A stretch of 64,000 bases of DNA from Paramoeba atlantica (taxonomy: Eukaryota; Discosea), in the NCBI GenBank assembly GCA_977017575.1, contig CDRNVI010000018.1, positions 124,001 through 188,000 on the forward strand. The letters are read 5' to 3'. Positions 17,667 to 26,002 of the stretch are shown here, piece by piece. Made by a program: the position numbers and the translations under genes. Under the pieces are notes generated by a model. That model saw nothing but the letters and a program-made list of their open reading frames with translations. It ran no database searches and was not told where the DNA came from. Position 1 is the stretch's first letter; every line of letters starts with the position of its first letter.

Positions 17667-20339
17667 CTATCGTGCAAAATTCCTACTGACCGGGTCTGCC
17701 GGGTTGTCTTTCGTTGAGACGTAATCGGCCTTGATGCAGACGCCCCGGTCCTTCGCCCATTGCAAAACCTTACCGAGTTGGTTTGATATTCCTCCTGATT
17801 TTGAAATTTTTCTGTTTAGCGCTGCTTGGCACGAAGTGTTATCTACCCATAATTGCAAGCACGTGCCCCGGGTGAAATGTCTCTCCAACTTCTGGAGGGA
17901 AAGTCTAACGGCTGTCGCTTCTGCCCTATTTACTTCGTATTGCCAAGAGGATTTCCATTGCCCCCCCACGATGATCACTTCGCCTGAATCGAGGTAGAGG
18001 ATGCCTCCCCATCCTTTCGCTGAGGCGTCTGTATACAAATTATGCTCCCGGGGAGCTATTTCAGGATGCGGGAGAGGTTCAACCGGTATGTTCCTAACAA
18101 GTTCATTTCGCCACTGCCGTAGCATATCTCGTATTTTGTTCGGTAGATCCACTACCTCTTCGGCCATCTCCGGCATGCGGTTTAACAAGTTTATGCGGCG
18201 TTGACATATTTTAAGGGCGAAATAGTATTTTGGAATAATAATTCCCACTACTGAGGAGCAGTACAGGAGGCGCCCCACCGTCGCCTCGAGCTCCAGAAAT
18301 GTAGTACGTGTAAATTGATCCTTCTCCAATTTTGCGACAACTTTGGGTCCCAGGTTGACCTTGTGTACGCGATGGTCGTACCTAACACCGTTAAATACGT
18401 ACTCCTTCATGGGAAGGAGTCCCGAGTCTTTAAAGCGCGCTCCTGTCTCTTGCGCGCGGTCATCAACCCATTTCTTGTACTGACAGGCCTGCTGATCTGT
18501 ACCAGCAAACCGTACACCGTCCACGTAGATATCTAATGCGCCTTGTGAAAAGGTTGATTTACAGTATCCCTTCATACCGGCGATCGTAGCCGTGACTGTG
18601 TGCATCAATTCCGGGGCGCACCGATGCCCCATCGGCAAAACGCGCATTTCATACAACACCCCCGTGTCTGAATAAAACCGAAATTTTTGACGACATTCCT
18701 GCGGAATCGAGATTTGATAAAAACCACATACTAGGTCCCTCTTCAGACCTGACTGCGCCTTAACTCTATGCAAATATTTAGATGGATGTAGTAGGGGTAC
18801 CTGGGGAACGTATTCACTCAGCCGAGCGTTGTCAGAACGCGTCCAAGAAATAAATCGTCGACGTTGCTTGCCCTCATCGTCCGTTTCAATTACCGTGAAA
18901 GGAACCAGAAATTGCATTGAGGGACGTTTGTTTTCTTCCTTTTCGGATACCGCAGAAATAATACCATGCTTAAGTAAGAGCTCGTGATCTGTATGGCTCA
19001 AACTTCCTTTCATACGAGGAGATGTTTCAGGGCAAGATGGCATGCGTAATAATTCTTTCCAAACCTGTTCGAATCTTGAGGCGGTAGCTGTAGACATCCA
19101 GCTTCGAATTTTATTCATGTCAATAGTTGGAACTCCCGGCTTGACGTGTAACGGAATATGAAAGTCCTTCGGCTTTGCTAACTTAGAACTCCGGCGTGCA
19201 CAAACTAATGTATGTCGTTTTAAGTAAGGGACTTCTTTATAACACTCTTGCATTTCTACTGGAGAAAGGGTCCGGGCAATCGCGCTGACACTCGGTGCGT
19301 GCCCAGTGCTCTTGCTGTCGTCAACTGCTGAGCATTGTATCGGAGAAGACTCTCTAAGCTCAGATGCTTTGTGAGGATTTGCACCTCCGACAAGTTGAGG
19401 TGGCCGTTGGCGACTTCCTGAAGTAGATACGTTACAGCCCCCCGTTTTATAGAGTGGGTGCCATACCCGTTTCCTAGCACCCTTCTTATTTCGTGGTCCA
19501 TCTCTCGAACTGTGGTCCTGCACAGTTTTTGGTTTTTCGGAAGGCGTCTCAAGTAATTCGCTATTTGCTCTGTCCCCGGTCCTGATATTATGGCGTGCAT
19601 GTATGGGCGGTATGGATTGAGACGTGTTGTCTTTGTGCTTCTTCCCCAATAAATCACGATTTCCTGCTCGGCAATGCTCAGAAATTGGTCGGCCTGTAGC
19701 TCGGCGACTTCCGTCCAGCGCGCTGCAGCCTTCCAGCAAATCAAGATTGCGATGGCCTGTGATGGCGTGACGCTTTTGTAAAGTTTCGTTAGCAGATACT
19801 GTGTTAGAGGTTGCATCTGTCGATGAGGTTCGAGAGCTCCCTGCGCTTGCAGCGCCTTTGAGTATAATTTCAGAGGAATTGTGTTTTCGTTCATTAGAGT
19901 GTACATCGTATGCAACCCGCGGGCGTACGCTAATCTTGTCGACATTGCCAATTTTTGTGCATCGAGGAATAAAACGGCGTTGAGAGCGGAAGGCTGTATC
20001 ATTTTTACTCGACAAAAGTCCTCCATTCGACTCCATATTGCCTCTCTCGACCTCCACGTAGTGTGAGCCCACATGGGACGAATTGCGTCTCGTAACACCG
20101 GAGCGTTCGCGTCCTCGGTCTGGATCCCTAACATTTTGTTTGTCAACATAACGCGTCTCACTCTTGCTGTCATCGGCAACTCGGCGCGGTTCGAACTTCT
20201 CTTCACACATATATGATCCGTCAAGCTTGCGTTTTGACTTGTCTGTGTCACGAGTAACGGCCTCCTGGCCCTCTTCTGATTTCCGTCGGTGCTCACATAT
20301 CGAGCACCGTTCCATACAAACTTTATGCGCGAAGCGCAC
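17667..20339 (-). CDS. RT-RNase H of YR-D
   Basis: RT core begins near 19260 (SPVEMQECYKEVPYLKRH). It has LPMGHRCAPELMHTV, box IYVDGVRFAG, and RNase H motifs NLYTDASAKGWGG, NRAEATAV, WVDNTSC and NPADPVSR. Ends TAG at 17667. Open upstream across the entire YR gene in the -1 frame. Appears intact. Confidence 0.85.
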   Translation of the reverse strand: MRFAHKVCMERCSICEHRRKSEEGQEAVTRDTDKSKRKLDGSYMCEEKFEPRRVADDSKSETRYVDKQNVRDPDRGRERSGVTRRNSSHVGSHYVEVERGNMESNGGLLSSKNDTAFRSQRRFIPRCTKIGNVDKISVRPRVAYDVHSNERKHNSSEIILKGAASAGSSRTSSTDATSNTVSANETLQKRHAITGHRNLDLLEGCSALDGSRRATGRPISEHCRAGNRDLLGKKHKDNTSQSIPPIHARHNIRTGDRANSELLETPSEKPKTVQDHSSRDGPRNKKGARKRVWHPLYKTGGCNVSTSGSRQRPPQLVGGANPHKASELRESSPIQCSAVDDSKSTGHAPSVSAIARTLSPVEMQECYKEVPYLKRHTLVCARRSSKLAKPKDFHIPLHVKPGVPTIDMNKIRSWMSTATASRFEQVWKELLRMPSCPETSPRMKGSLSHTDHELLLKHGIISAVSEKEENKRPSMQFLVPFTVIETDDEGKQRRRFISWTRSDNARLSEYVPQVPLLHPSKYLHRVKAQSGLKRDLVCGFYQISIPQECRQKFRFYSDTGVLYEMRVLPMGHRCAPELMHTVTATIAGMKGYCKSTFSQGALDIYVDGVRFAGTDQQACQYKKWVDDRAQETGARFKDSGLLPMKEYVFNGVRYDHRVHKVNLGPKVVAKLEKDQFTRTTFLELEATVGRLLYCSSVVGIIIPKYYFALKICQRRINLLNRMPEMAEEVVDLPNKIRDMLRQWRNELVRNIPVEPLPHPEIAPREHNLYTDASAKGWGGILYLDSGEVIIVGGQWKSSWQYEVNRAEATAVRLSLQKLERHFTRGTCLQLWVDNTSCQAALNRKISKSGGISNQLGKVLQWAKDRGVCIKADYVSTKDNPADPVSRNFAR

Positions 20340-20416
20340 AAGTATCCTGGCAATTTCGCTCGCTGCCTCTTCAAGGCTCGAGCACGAGTAGGAATTTTTG
20401 GGGTGGGGGACAATCC
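19256..20416 (-). CDS. Tyrosine recombinase of YR-D
   Basis: Open directly from the gag TAG (20417-20419) in the same frame; the first candidate start is a TTG, not ATG, which favours stop readthrough or a drifted start. Catalytic stretch: ARWTEVAELQ, THSIKRGAVTYL, KHLSLESLLRY. Ends within the start of the RT domain. Confidence 0.82.
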   Translation of the reverse strand, partial: GLSPTPKIPTRARALKRQRAKLPGYLCASRIKFVWNGARYVSTDGNQKRARRPLLVTQTSQNASLTDHICVKRSSNRAELPMTARVRRVMLTNKMLGIQTEDANAPVLRDAIRPMWAHTTWRSREAIWSRMEDFCRVKMIQPSALNAVLFLDAQKLAMSTRLAYARGLHTMYTLMNENTIPLKLYSKALQAQGALEPHRQMQPLTQYLLTKLYKSVTPSQAIAILICWKAAARWTEVAELQADQFLSIAEQEIVIYWGRSTKTTRLNPYRPYMHAIISGPGTEQIANYLRRLPKNQKLCRTTVREMDHEIRRVLGNGYGTHSIKRGAVTYLLQEVANGHLNLSEVQILTKHLSLESLLRYNAQQLTTARALGTHRVSARLPGPFLQ

Positions 20417-21040
20417 CTATTGGATCGTCCGTCTTTCGCCGCGACGGAACGTTGTCTGCGTCTGTGCAGCGCCACTCGCCACCCCCCGGGAGAAAACCGG
20501 TTGACGTAGCTGGGGACAGTTCGCCCGTATATGCCCAGGAGCACGACAGTTATAGCACAGTTGCTGCTGCCCTTGGCGACGATTTATACGTGTTTGCTTC
20601 AATTGCTCTTCGAGCATCGTTTTACCATAAACGTCTTCGGGGGTAGAGACCTGGTGGAGTCTTTGCTGTACGCGCTCTACCGGCGCACCCGCAGCAGCCC
20701 AGTAATGATTACGGAGTTCTTCAATCAAGCCAGTTGCAATTTCATAAAAATATCCTGTTGACCAGTCTTGCAGCTGACGAGCTGCGTAGATCCACTTTGT
20801 CAGAAGTTGGAACAGTCGTTCTCGCGCAGGCGGGGGATTAAAACGAACTCCTAACTCCGGGGTGTCCCGTAACTCGCGGATCAACTCACGCGGTTTAAAC
20901 TCATCTTCTGACTCCACCCAAGGGCCCCACGTCTTCGGAATCACCGGGGAAAAATCCTTGGGGTCCGACACCGGTACGCGCGCGACGGAAGTTACAGGGT
21001 TTTCCACATGCTCCCCCCCGGGCATCCTGGCCTGGACTTC
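20417..21040 (-). pseudogene. gag of YR-D, C-terminal part
   Basis: VQARMPGGEHVEN, EELRNHYWAAAGAPVERV, knuckle CYNCRAPGHIRANC, end ERRTIQ before TAG. Separated from its N-terminus by LINE-4. Confidence 0.8.
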
Positions 21041-21611
21041 AGTTAGGATGGGATGTATTAAGCTACAATCCTTCTAGGACACTATCTCCAACGATGCTTC
21101 TCAGTGTCTCGTATGTTACCTCTCTTTTCTTATCTATTTACATCAGCTCCCCAAAAATGACCCAATTTTCCCAAGTCACTCCTTTAAAGGAGAAACCCAA
21201 TCCGCTGCGGGTAAATGATGCCGCAGCTGTGTATAAATCGTATGCGCAGACAGTTTTTCAATAAGCAACTGAAATTGATTCAATGTTGTCTTTTTATCTA
21301 GCTTTGCCCGATCCGCAAGTATTTCAACTAAATTTTTCGTATTCTCATGCAATAAACCAAAATTCGAAGCTGGTATACACAAAAACTGAGTTTCTTTGAA
21401 CATACCTGTTTTCACATATCGATTATGTTTTCGCAATATAGACGCTTTAAACAACTCACCACTATGTACATGACGCAAAGTGGGGCTACACGAATGCACA
21501 ATCGTTAAATCGTAATACACTTCTCCTCGATCCGGCCACATAATCACAATGTCTGGGCCACTTCTTATAAGCTTTTCCTTTCTGCACGGATGCTTGTCGA
21601 TATGCGCTGGT
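21041..21611 (-). mobile_element. LINE-4: short 3' LINE copy in YR-D gag
   Basis: Encodes the last part of the LINE endonuclease domain (RSGPDIVIMWPDRGEVYYDL, then SFGLLHENTKNLVEILADRA-like tail, stop at 21176) plus a 3' UTR. It is flanked by GCCTGGACTTC (21030-21040) and GCCTGGACCTTC (21612-21623), a probable target duplication. It joins the gag frame, giving a long fused ORF (22198-21176). Confidence 0.75.
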
Positions 21612-22042
21612 GCCTGGACCTTCGCAAGTTCGATGGAGAAATAGTGTATGTCAGGAAACGGAAACCCGTACTCAACATCAGGCTCGTCGTCCCACCGGGC
21701 CTTCAACTCACTCCCCACCGGGTCTTCGGGATTGAGAAAATAAACTCGTCCCGTGACAGTGTGGCGCGCGTTGTCGTCCTTGTGTCCCCAAATAGCGCGA
21801 ATCCATACGCGGTGGCCCCGGGTAAGTAAAAAACGGACTTTTTGCGAAAAATCGGACTTTGCGGAATCACTAAGCGGGGTCGCTATATCCTCTCCTTGCA
21901 ATATACCCTCAACCTGGTCAGGGTTGAGAGTATGACGGGTCGCCCGAGGAGAACTGCGAGGAGACTCAGGAGGTACCGGATCAGGGCTGCGTGCACGTCC
22001 GAGTGATATCGCTCTAGAAACCGCGCTCACAATGCGTGACAT
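21612..22042 (-). pseudogene. gag of YR-D, N-terminal part
   Basis: ATG at 22042 (MSRIVSAVSRAISLGRARSP); TLNPDQVEGILQGED; ARWDDEPDVEYGFPFPDIHY; breaks at SIELAKVQA where LINE-4 enters. Confidence 0.8.
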
Positions 22043-22256
22043 TCTTCGAAAACGTGTAAATAAACTTTGAAGAATAGCCTTCACACAACACAAAATCAAC
22101 AAACAGAACAATATTTCTACCAGAAACAATACATACATATTATCAATAATTTCACTTGAAATGTAATCATATAAAAGCTTAAAATACAGCGCGTACAATG
22201 CCCGCCGGCCACGTAAGTAAATAGCCCTCGCCTAAATTTCTTACCGTAAACTTTTA
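22043..22256 (-). other. YR-D 5' leader (A region)
   Basis: Non-coding leader. It begins (minus strand) TAAAAGTTTACGGTAAGAAA, then TTTAGGCGAGGGC, the inverted counterpart of the left edge, then a GGCCGGCGGGC stretch where other copies have a tetraloop hairpin. No SL is present here. Confidence 0.6.
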
Positions 22257-22890
22257 GTTTCTCTTCGTTCCTGTTTAGAAGGATCGAGCCACATACTTTC
22301 AATAGAGTCTCCCCAATTGCAATCGGTCGTATTCCGTTCTGCGGTTTGTTGATGGCCATTAGTCGACATCGTGTCAGTCTGTCACGCACCGACGATGCGA
22401 TCTCCCCGTTCACTACATCGCGTAACATATGGCAGAGCGCGGTGCTGGATTCCTCGTCATCCGCAAGTAGGCGCAACATGGCTTCACTCAATCCCGTAGG
22501 GCCCGGGGAAGCTCCCGGAGCCAGTTTCTCTATCGCGGCCCGAAGTTCGTGTTTTTCGATGATTCCTGTTCGGGGGTCTGCGTCCGTCTGAGCTTGTGGG
22601 CGCTCTCCATCGGGATGTAGACTCTTGAGCTTCGCTACTTTCTCCTCAACGCTAAGGTTCGAGTCAAAATATACGTTGTCGAGGATACGCGTAGCTTTGC
22701 TTAGGTTACCAGCCCTAGCCGTTCGAAGCGCACTGCGGATTGATCGGCGGTCGACTTCACGTTCAAGTTTTTCGTCAGGTGAGGAGAACGCCGGATCCTC
22801 GTTGCGCAATTTGTTTGGCACATGATACTTCCGCTGGATCGCTTGTCGCACAGTGGTAAGTGAGTCGCGGGGTGCGTTTAGAAACTTGTG
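22257..22890 (-). pseudogene. LINE-2 RT, upstream half
   Basis: Contains VDRRSIRSALRTARAGNLSK, LAPGASPGPTGLSEAMLRLL, LTRCRLMAINKPQNGIRPIA and CGSILLNRNEEKL, where YR-D is inserted. In frame with the N-terminal ORF but separated by TGA at 22891-22893; LINE-9 has Trp (TGG) at this place, so the TGA is a point nonsense change. Confidence 0.8.
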
Positions 22891-23925
22891 TCAGACGGAT
22901 GTTTTCTCTGTTATAAGCTTGAGCGTGGGATATCCTCGCAAGATTGATCTAAAGATTGCTATGACGTGAGCGGCAAACGTGGGGTCGATGTGGGCGAGTG
23001 GGGGAAGAGGCTCCAAGTCGCATCCCGTGTCACAATCTTGTGTTTCTTCGATATCCAAAAATGGCGTTTGTGTCACAATACGGTTGAGCTTTACCACCCG
23101 TAATCGGAAGATGTTAATCTTGTGAGATGCAGGTAGATATAGAAATCCTGATGGACCTGGCTGATGCTGCGGCGTGTAGGAAATCTTTACCCTGATTGCA
23201 CCTTTTCTAGAATGTCGCGTAACGACTTCTCCAATCGACTGATAAATCTCACTGCTGTGGCGGAATTTCCAATGTAGCTGGCAAGTAGTTCCTTTTCCCC
23301 AGTCGTTGATTATCTTTAGTATTTGATCCGGAGCTTTCATTGTTTCTTCGGCGACCTCGGCCACCCGATCGTCCTCCGAGATGTCTGATCCTGATGCAGA
23401 TGAGTTCTCCGATCCTTCGTCATGTGACATGTCCGCTTGTCCGAGGTTCGCCTTCGTTAGATCAGAGCTACGGAGTATCACTTTTGCCTTTTTCGGAGTT
23501 TTCTTCAGTCGTGTCTCTTTTCTGATCTTAATTTTCAAGGATGACTCTCCAGTTTGACTTCTTCGTAGAATTTCATTTCTCCGAACACTGGCAAAAGCGG
23601 TTTCCTCGTCTTTCGTGTTGTGGCGGCCGTGGTCTGACGTTGGGTTTTTCTCGATGCTTTGCGCTTTGTGTTCCATCTTCTTTTGCCAGTTGAGGGGAAT
23701 ATGCTGTGGAATGGGGGTTGTGTACATGAGGTCGTCGTACGTGCTAGCGTCTTGGATGAGTTTCTTGTTTGCCTCAAACTGGTCCCATGATCCAATCTCG
23801 TGTCTATTCGCTTGTTCCGTAAAGTTCAGGTTGTGCTCCTTTACGCCAGTGGACCTCACTGCTGCAGTGTTCTGCTGCTGATGCGACGGCGTGCCTTGCG
23901 CCGCCCTCGGGGGAGGTTCTGACAT
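22891..23925 (-). pseudogene. LINE-2 N-terminal ORF
   Basis: ATG 23925 (MSEPPPRAAQGTPSHQQ). Low-complexity charged region, KKTPKKAKVILRSSDL, an acidic Ser-rich stretch, then the W-x-F...SYTPQHQPGPSGFLYLP domain shared with 1-349 and LINE-9. The 5' UTR between ATG and SL is 29 nt. Function of the domain unknown. Confidence 0.75.
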
Positions 23926-23954
23926 AAAAGAAAGAAAAGCAAAGTAGTAAAAAT

Positions 23955-23969
23955 CAACAAGGTACAGAA
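23955..23969 (-). other. Truncated spliced leader, LINE-2 5' end
   Basis: Minus strand TTCTGTACCTTGTTG, the last 15 nt of the 39-nt SL, directly followed by ATTTTTAC UTR and no GT donor, so it is a cDNA end, not an SL gene. Confidence 0.75.
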
Positions 23970-23976
23970 GAATGAG

Positions 23977-24882
23977 TTCACGTGGCTTGAACAAATCATC
24001 CGTGTCGATCCACGGTTGCCAAGTAACCGGATCGTAGGGGGAGAAGCCTTTCGGGTCCGTAATACGGACGCGTTCAAACGTGGGGATCAGATCTTCAACT
24101 GGTTTCCCACCCGGCATCTGCGCCCGAACATGGGCCAGTTCCAAAGAGTGGTAGTTGATCTCGGGATGGGGAAAACGATAGGCAGTGTTCTTGTCCCCAT
24201 CCCACTCGGCGAACAACTCAGTTGAGTTAGGGTCCTTAGGATGCGTCATATGCACCAACCCTATAACCGTCTGCCGTAGGCCGTCACGGGGAAGGGACCA
24301 TACAGCCTCGACGGTGACCTCTTAGTCCTTGCGCAGAAGCTCAATCACTTTCGTGATGAACTCTTCTTTGCTGGATTGTGTCATGATCCCACGCGCATCA
24401 CAGCGTGAACGCTGAGGCAACTCGACGTGGTCAATGTCAAGGGCCTCGTAACGGCGCGGCGAGCGAGAAGCCTCAACCTGGTCGGGGTTAAGGGTTCCTC
24501 TTCGTCGCATATGGGGCTCGGGAGCCTCCAGCGGAAAAGGGTATGGGCTAGGGAGGGAGCTCGCAGGCAAACTGGGAAGGTTGGAAGGGAGAGGGCTAGG
24601 CGGTTCGCGGGCGGGGCTGAGTGCTCTTCCTGAAGGGCGTACCTTTCGGCGCGCTGGGACAGGAGTAGGGGGAATCGGAGGAGGTCGCGCGGATACCTGC
24701 GGAGCCGGCTGCGTGGGGAGAGGGGGGAGAGGGGGGCGCACGGGAGGGCACGAAAGGGACTGACGCTTAGAATGGTCTTGGACGGAGGAGGTCTGAATGG
24801 GTGTCGGCGCCCTATTCCGCTTCGGTGATCTATCGCGCTCCTGGCGTGGCTCCGACGGAGCCCGTAAACGTTGGGATCTCAT
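23977..24882 (-). pseudogene. gag of YR-C, N-terminal part, with nonsense codon
   Basis: ATG 24882 (MRSQRLRAPSEPRQERD). Tyr of KDYEVT is TAA (24322-24324), a change shared with YR-G at 49256-49258 but not with YR-B or YR-F. Continues to the break at 23977 (LFKPREL). Confidence 0.85.
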
Positions 24883-25061
24883 ACACAAAACTTTAAACGT
24901 AACAAAATAACAACCTAACAAGAATATAACAAACGAGTAAACACCCCCCTCCATGCAATTAGAGAATACTACATCATAATTTGAGAAAATTATGTGCCCC
25001 GAAGGGCCAGCAGGCAAATATATAGCCGCCCCTCGACTAAATTTCAAAACGTGAACTATTA
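24883..25061 (-). other. YR-C 5' leader (A1)
   Basis: Minus strand: TAATAGTTCACGTTTTGAAA, then GCC-TTCG-GGGC hairpin (in GGCCCTTCGGGGCAC), then A+T-rich leader. Repeated as A2 at 7561-7738. 25062-25145 is resumed YR-A leader ending CGCCTGAATTTCTTACC. Confidence 0.7.
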
Positions 25062-25145
25062 ATTTACGAAATCAATCAATCAACAGTCACATTCTCAATG
25101 ATAAGTAAAACTATACGTAATAAGCTCTCGCCTGAATTTCTTACC

Positions 25146-25598
25146 GAATTGCTCATCAGAATATAATTTTAATAAACAAATAATCAATTTGTAATCACTA
25201 AATATAATTTAAATACGAGGCACCCAAATACCTGTGTTTTGAACGTTACTATAAATAAAATTATTTGATGAATATAGTACTAAAGGACGTCCTTATAAAA
25301 ACAATCTTCACCTCTCTCTCTCTTGCGAGTGGGTAGTTCCCCGGCGGGGAGTGGTTCGGGGGATGGCGGGTGGGGCAACTTTCCTTTTGCGAAATTAGAG
25401 AAAAGCTACTAGTGTAATAATAAAGTATAGTATTGTATAATTGATAATCTACAAATATACATGGTTCCCCCCAGAGGGGGCAATGTCACACTGAAATCAG
25501 ATCATAATATTAAATATCATGTGCCCCGTAGGGCCACGGTCAGATCTCATACAGAATCAAAAGTATCTTCTTTGATCAATTCTTTCCGTAAACTATAA
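25146..25598 (-). repeat. A2-B2 split repeat of YR-E
   Basis: B2 copy identical by eye to 25599-25804 and A2 copy identical to 29935-30158, joined by about 23 G-rich bases (25352-25374). Confidence 0.85.
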
Positions 25599-25780
25599 GA
25601 ATTGCTCATCAGAATATAATTTTAATAAACAAATAATCAATTTGTAATCACTAAATATAATTTAAATACGAGGCACCCAAATACCTGTGTTTTGAACGTT
25701 ACTATAAATAAAATTATTTGATGAATATAGTACTAAAGGACGTCCTTATAAAAACAATCTTCACCTCTCTCTCTCTTGCG

Positions 25781-25814
25781 AGTGGGTAGTTCCCCGGCGG
25801 GGACCACCCACTCG
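25781..25814. other. Palindrome at inner edge of B1 (YR-E)
   Basis: GAGTGGGTAGTTCCCC, GGC, GGGGACCACCCACTC form a near-perfect hairpin. In B2 the same left arm is followed by different sequence (25352), so the palindrome marks the B1 to 3' UTR junction. 25815-26002 is non-coding 3' UTR with a doubled GAAACCCCCAGG motif. Confidence 0.6.
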
Positions 25815-26002
25815 CCAGTTCTCACACTCACCCACACGCTAGTAATGAAACCCCCAGGCGAAACCCCCAGGTCGCCTACTACCTGAGAGCCCCCCTCATC
25901 ACCTCGTACTCTCACTCACACATTGCCCAATCCTCACATCAACATACATCCCATACATATCAAAATCGCTCGAATATCCGTTCTTCCTGGTTATTGATTG
26001 TA

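Larger units (their letters stand above)
17210..22256 (-). mobile_element. YR-D: simple A-ORFs-B YR element inside LINE-2
   Basis: A 5047-bp element with left edge GAAATCCACGGCGAGGGC (17210) and right edge GCCCTCGCCTAAATTTC...GTAAACTTTTA (22256). No split-repeat unit is attached. It interrupts the LINE-2 RT; joining the flanks gives NEEKL-KKFFQ in frame with no duplicated bases. Gag-YR-RT is clearly diverged from YR-C, F and G. Its gag is broken by LINE-4. Confidence 0.88.
13362..23971 (-). mobile_element. LINE-2: LINE inserted in YR-C gag, hosting YR-D and LINE-3
   Basis: The 5' end is at 23969 with a 15-nt SL remnant (TTCTGTACCTTGTTG on the minus strand, 23955-23969), followed by a short UTR and ATG 23925. 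Coding pieces run N-terminal domain, RT (split by YR-D), zinc motif and endonuclease to 15409. The 3' part (13362-15408) holds LINE-3. It is flanked by ATGAG copies, a likely 5-bp target duplication. No poly(A) is visible at the 13362 edge, so the 3' end is atypical. The ORF is broken by TGA at 22891, TAG near 16332 and a deletion. Confidence 0.75.
7319..25061 (-). mobile_element. YR-C: full-length YR element with split direct repeats
   Basis: Minus-strand element inserted in the 5' leader of YR-A. The right edge ACGTGAACTATTA ends at 25061. The left side has two edges, GAAATCC at 7319 and at 7739, giving the A1-gag-YR-RT-B1-A2-B2 layout known from Ngaro/VIPER/PAT elements. Nested inside are LINE-1 and SLR-1 in the 3' UTR and LINE-2 (with YR-D and LINE-3) in gag. 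Apart from these, gag-YR-RT is almost identical to YR-F and YR-G. Confidence 0.8.

Noticed and set aside
22891-22893. UGA read as tryptophan (alternative code)
   Set aside because: TGA replaces Trp once here, but LINE-8 ends on TGA at the expected place (40597) and conserved domains of intact ORFs have no in-frame TGA or TAG. A point nonsense change is simpler.
24883-25061. Confirmed ribozyme in YR leaders
   Set aside because: The hairpin is conserved, but I cannot fit the full nested double-pseudoknot of an HDV-type ribozyme by eye; reported only as a structure to test.
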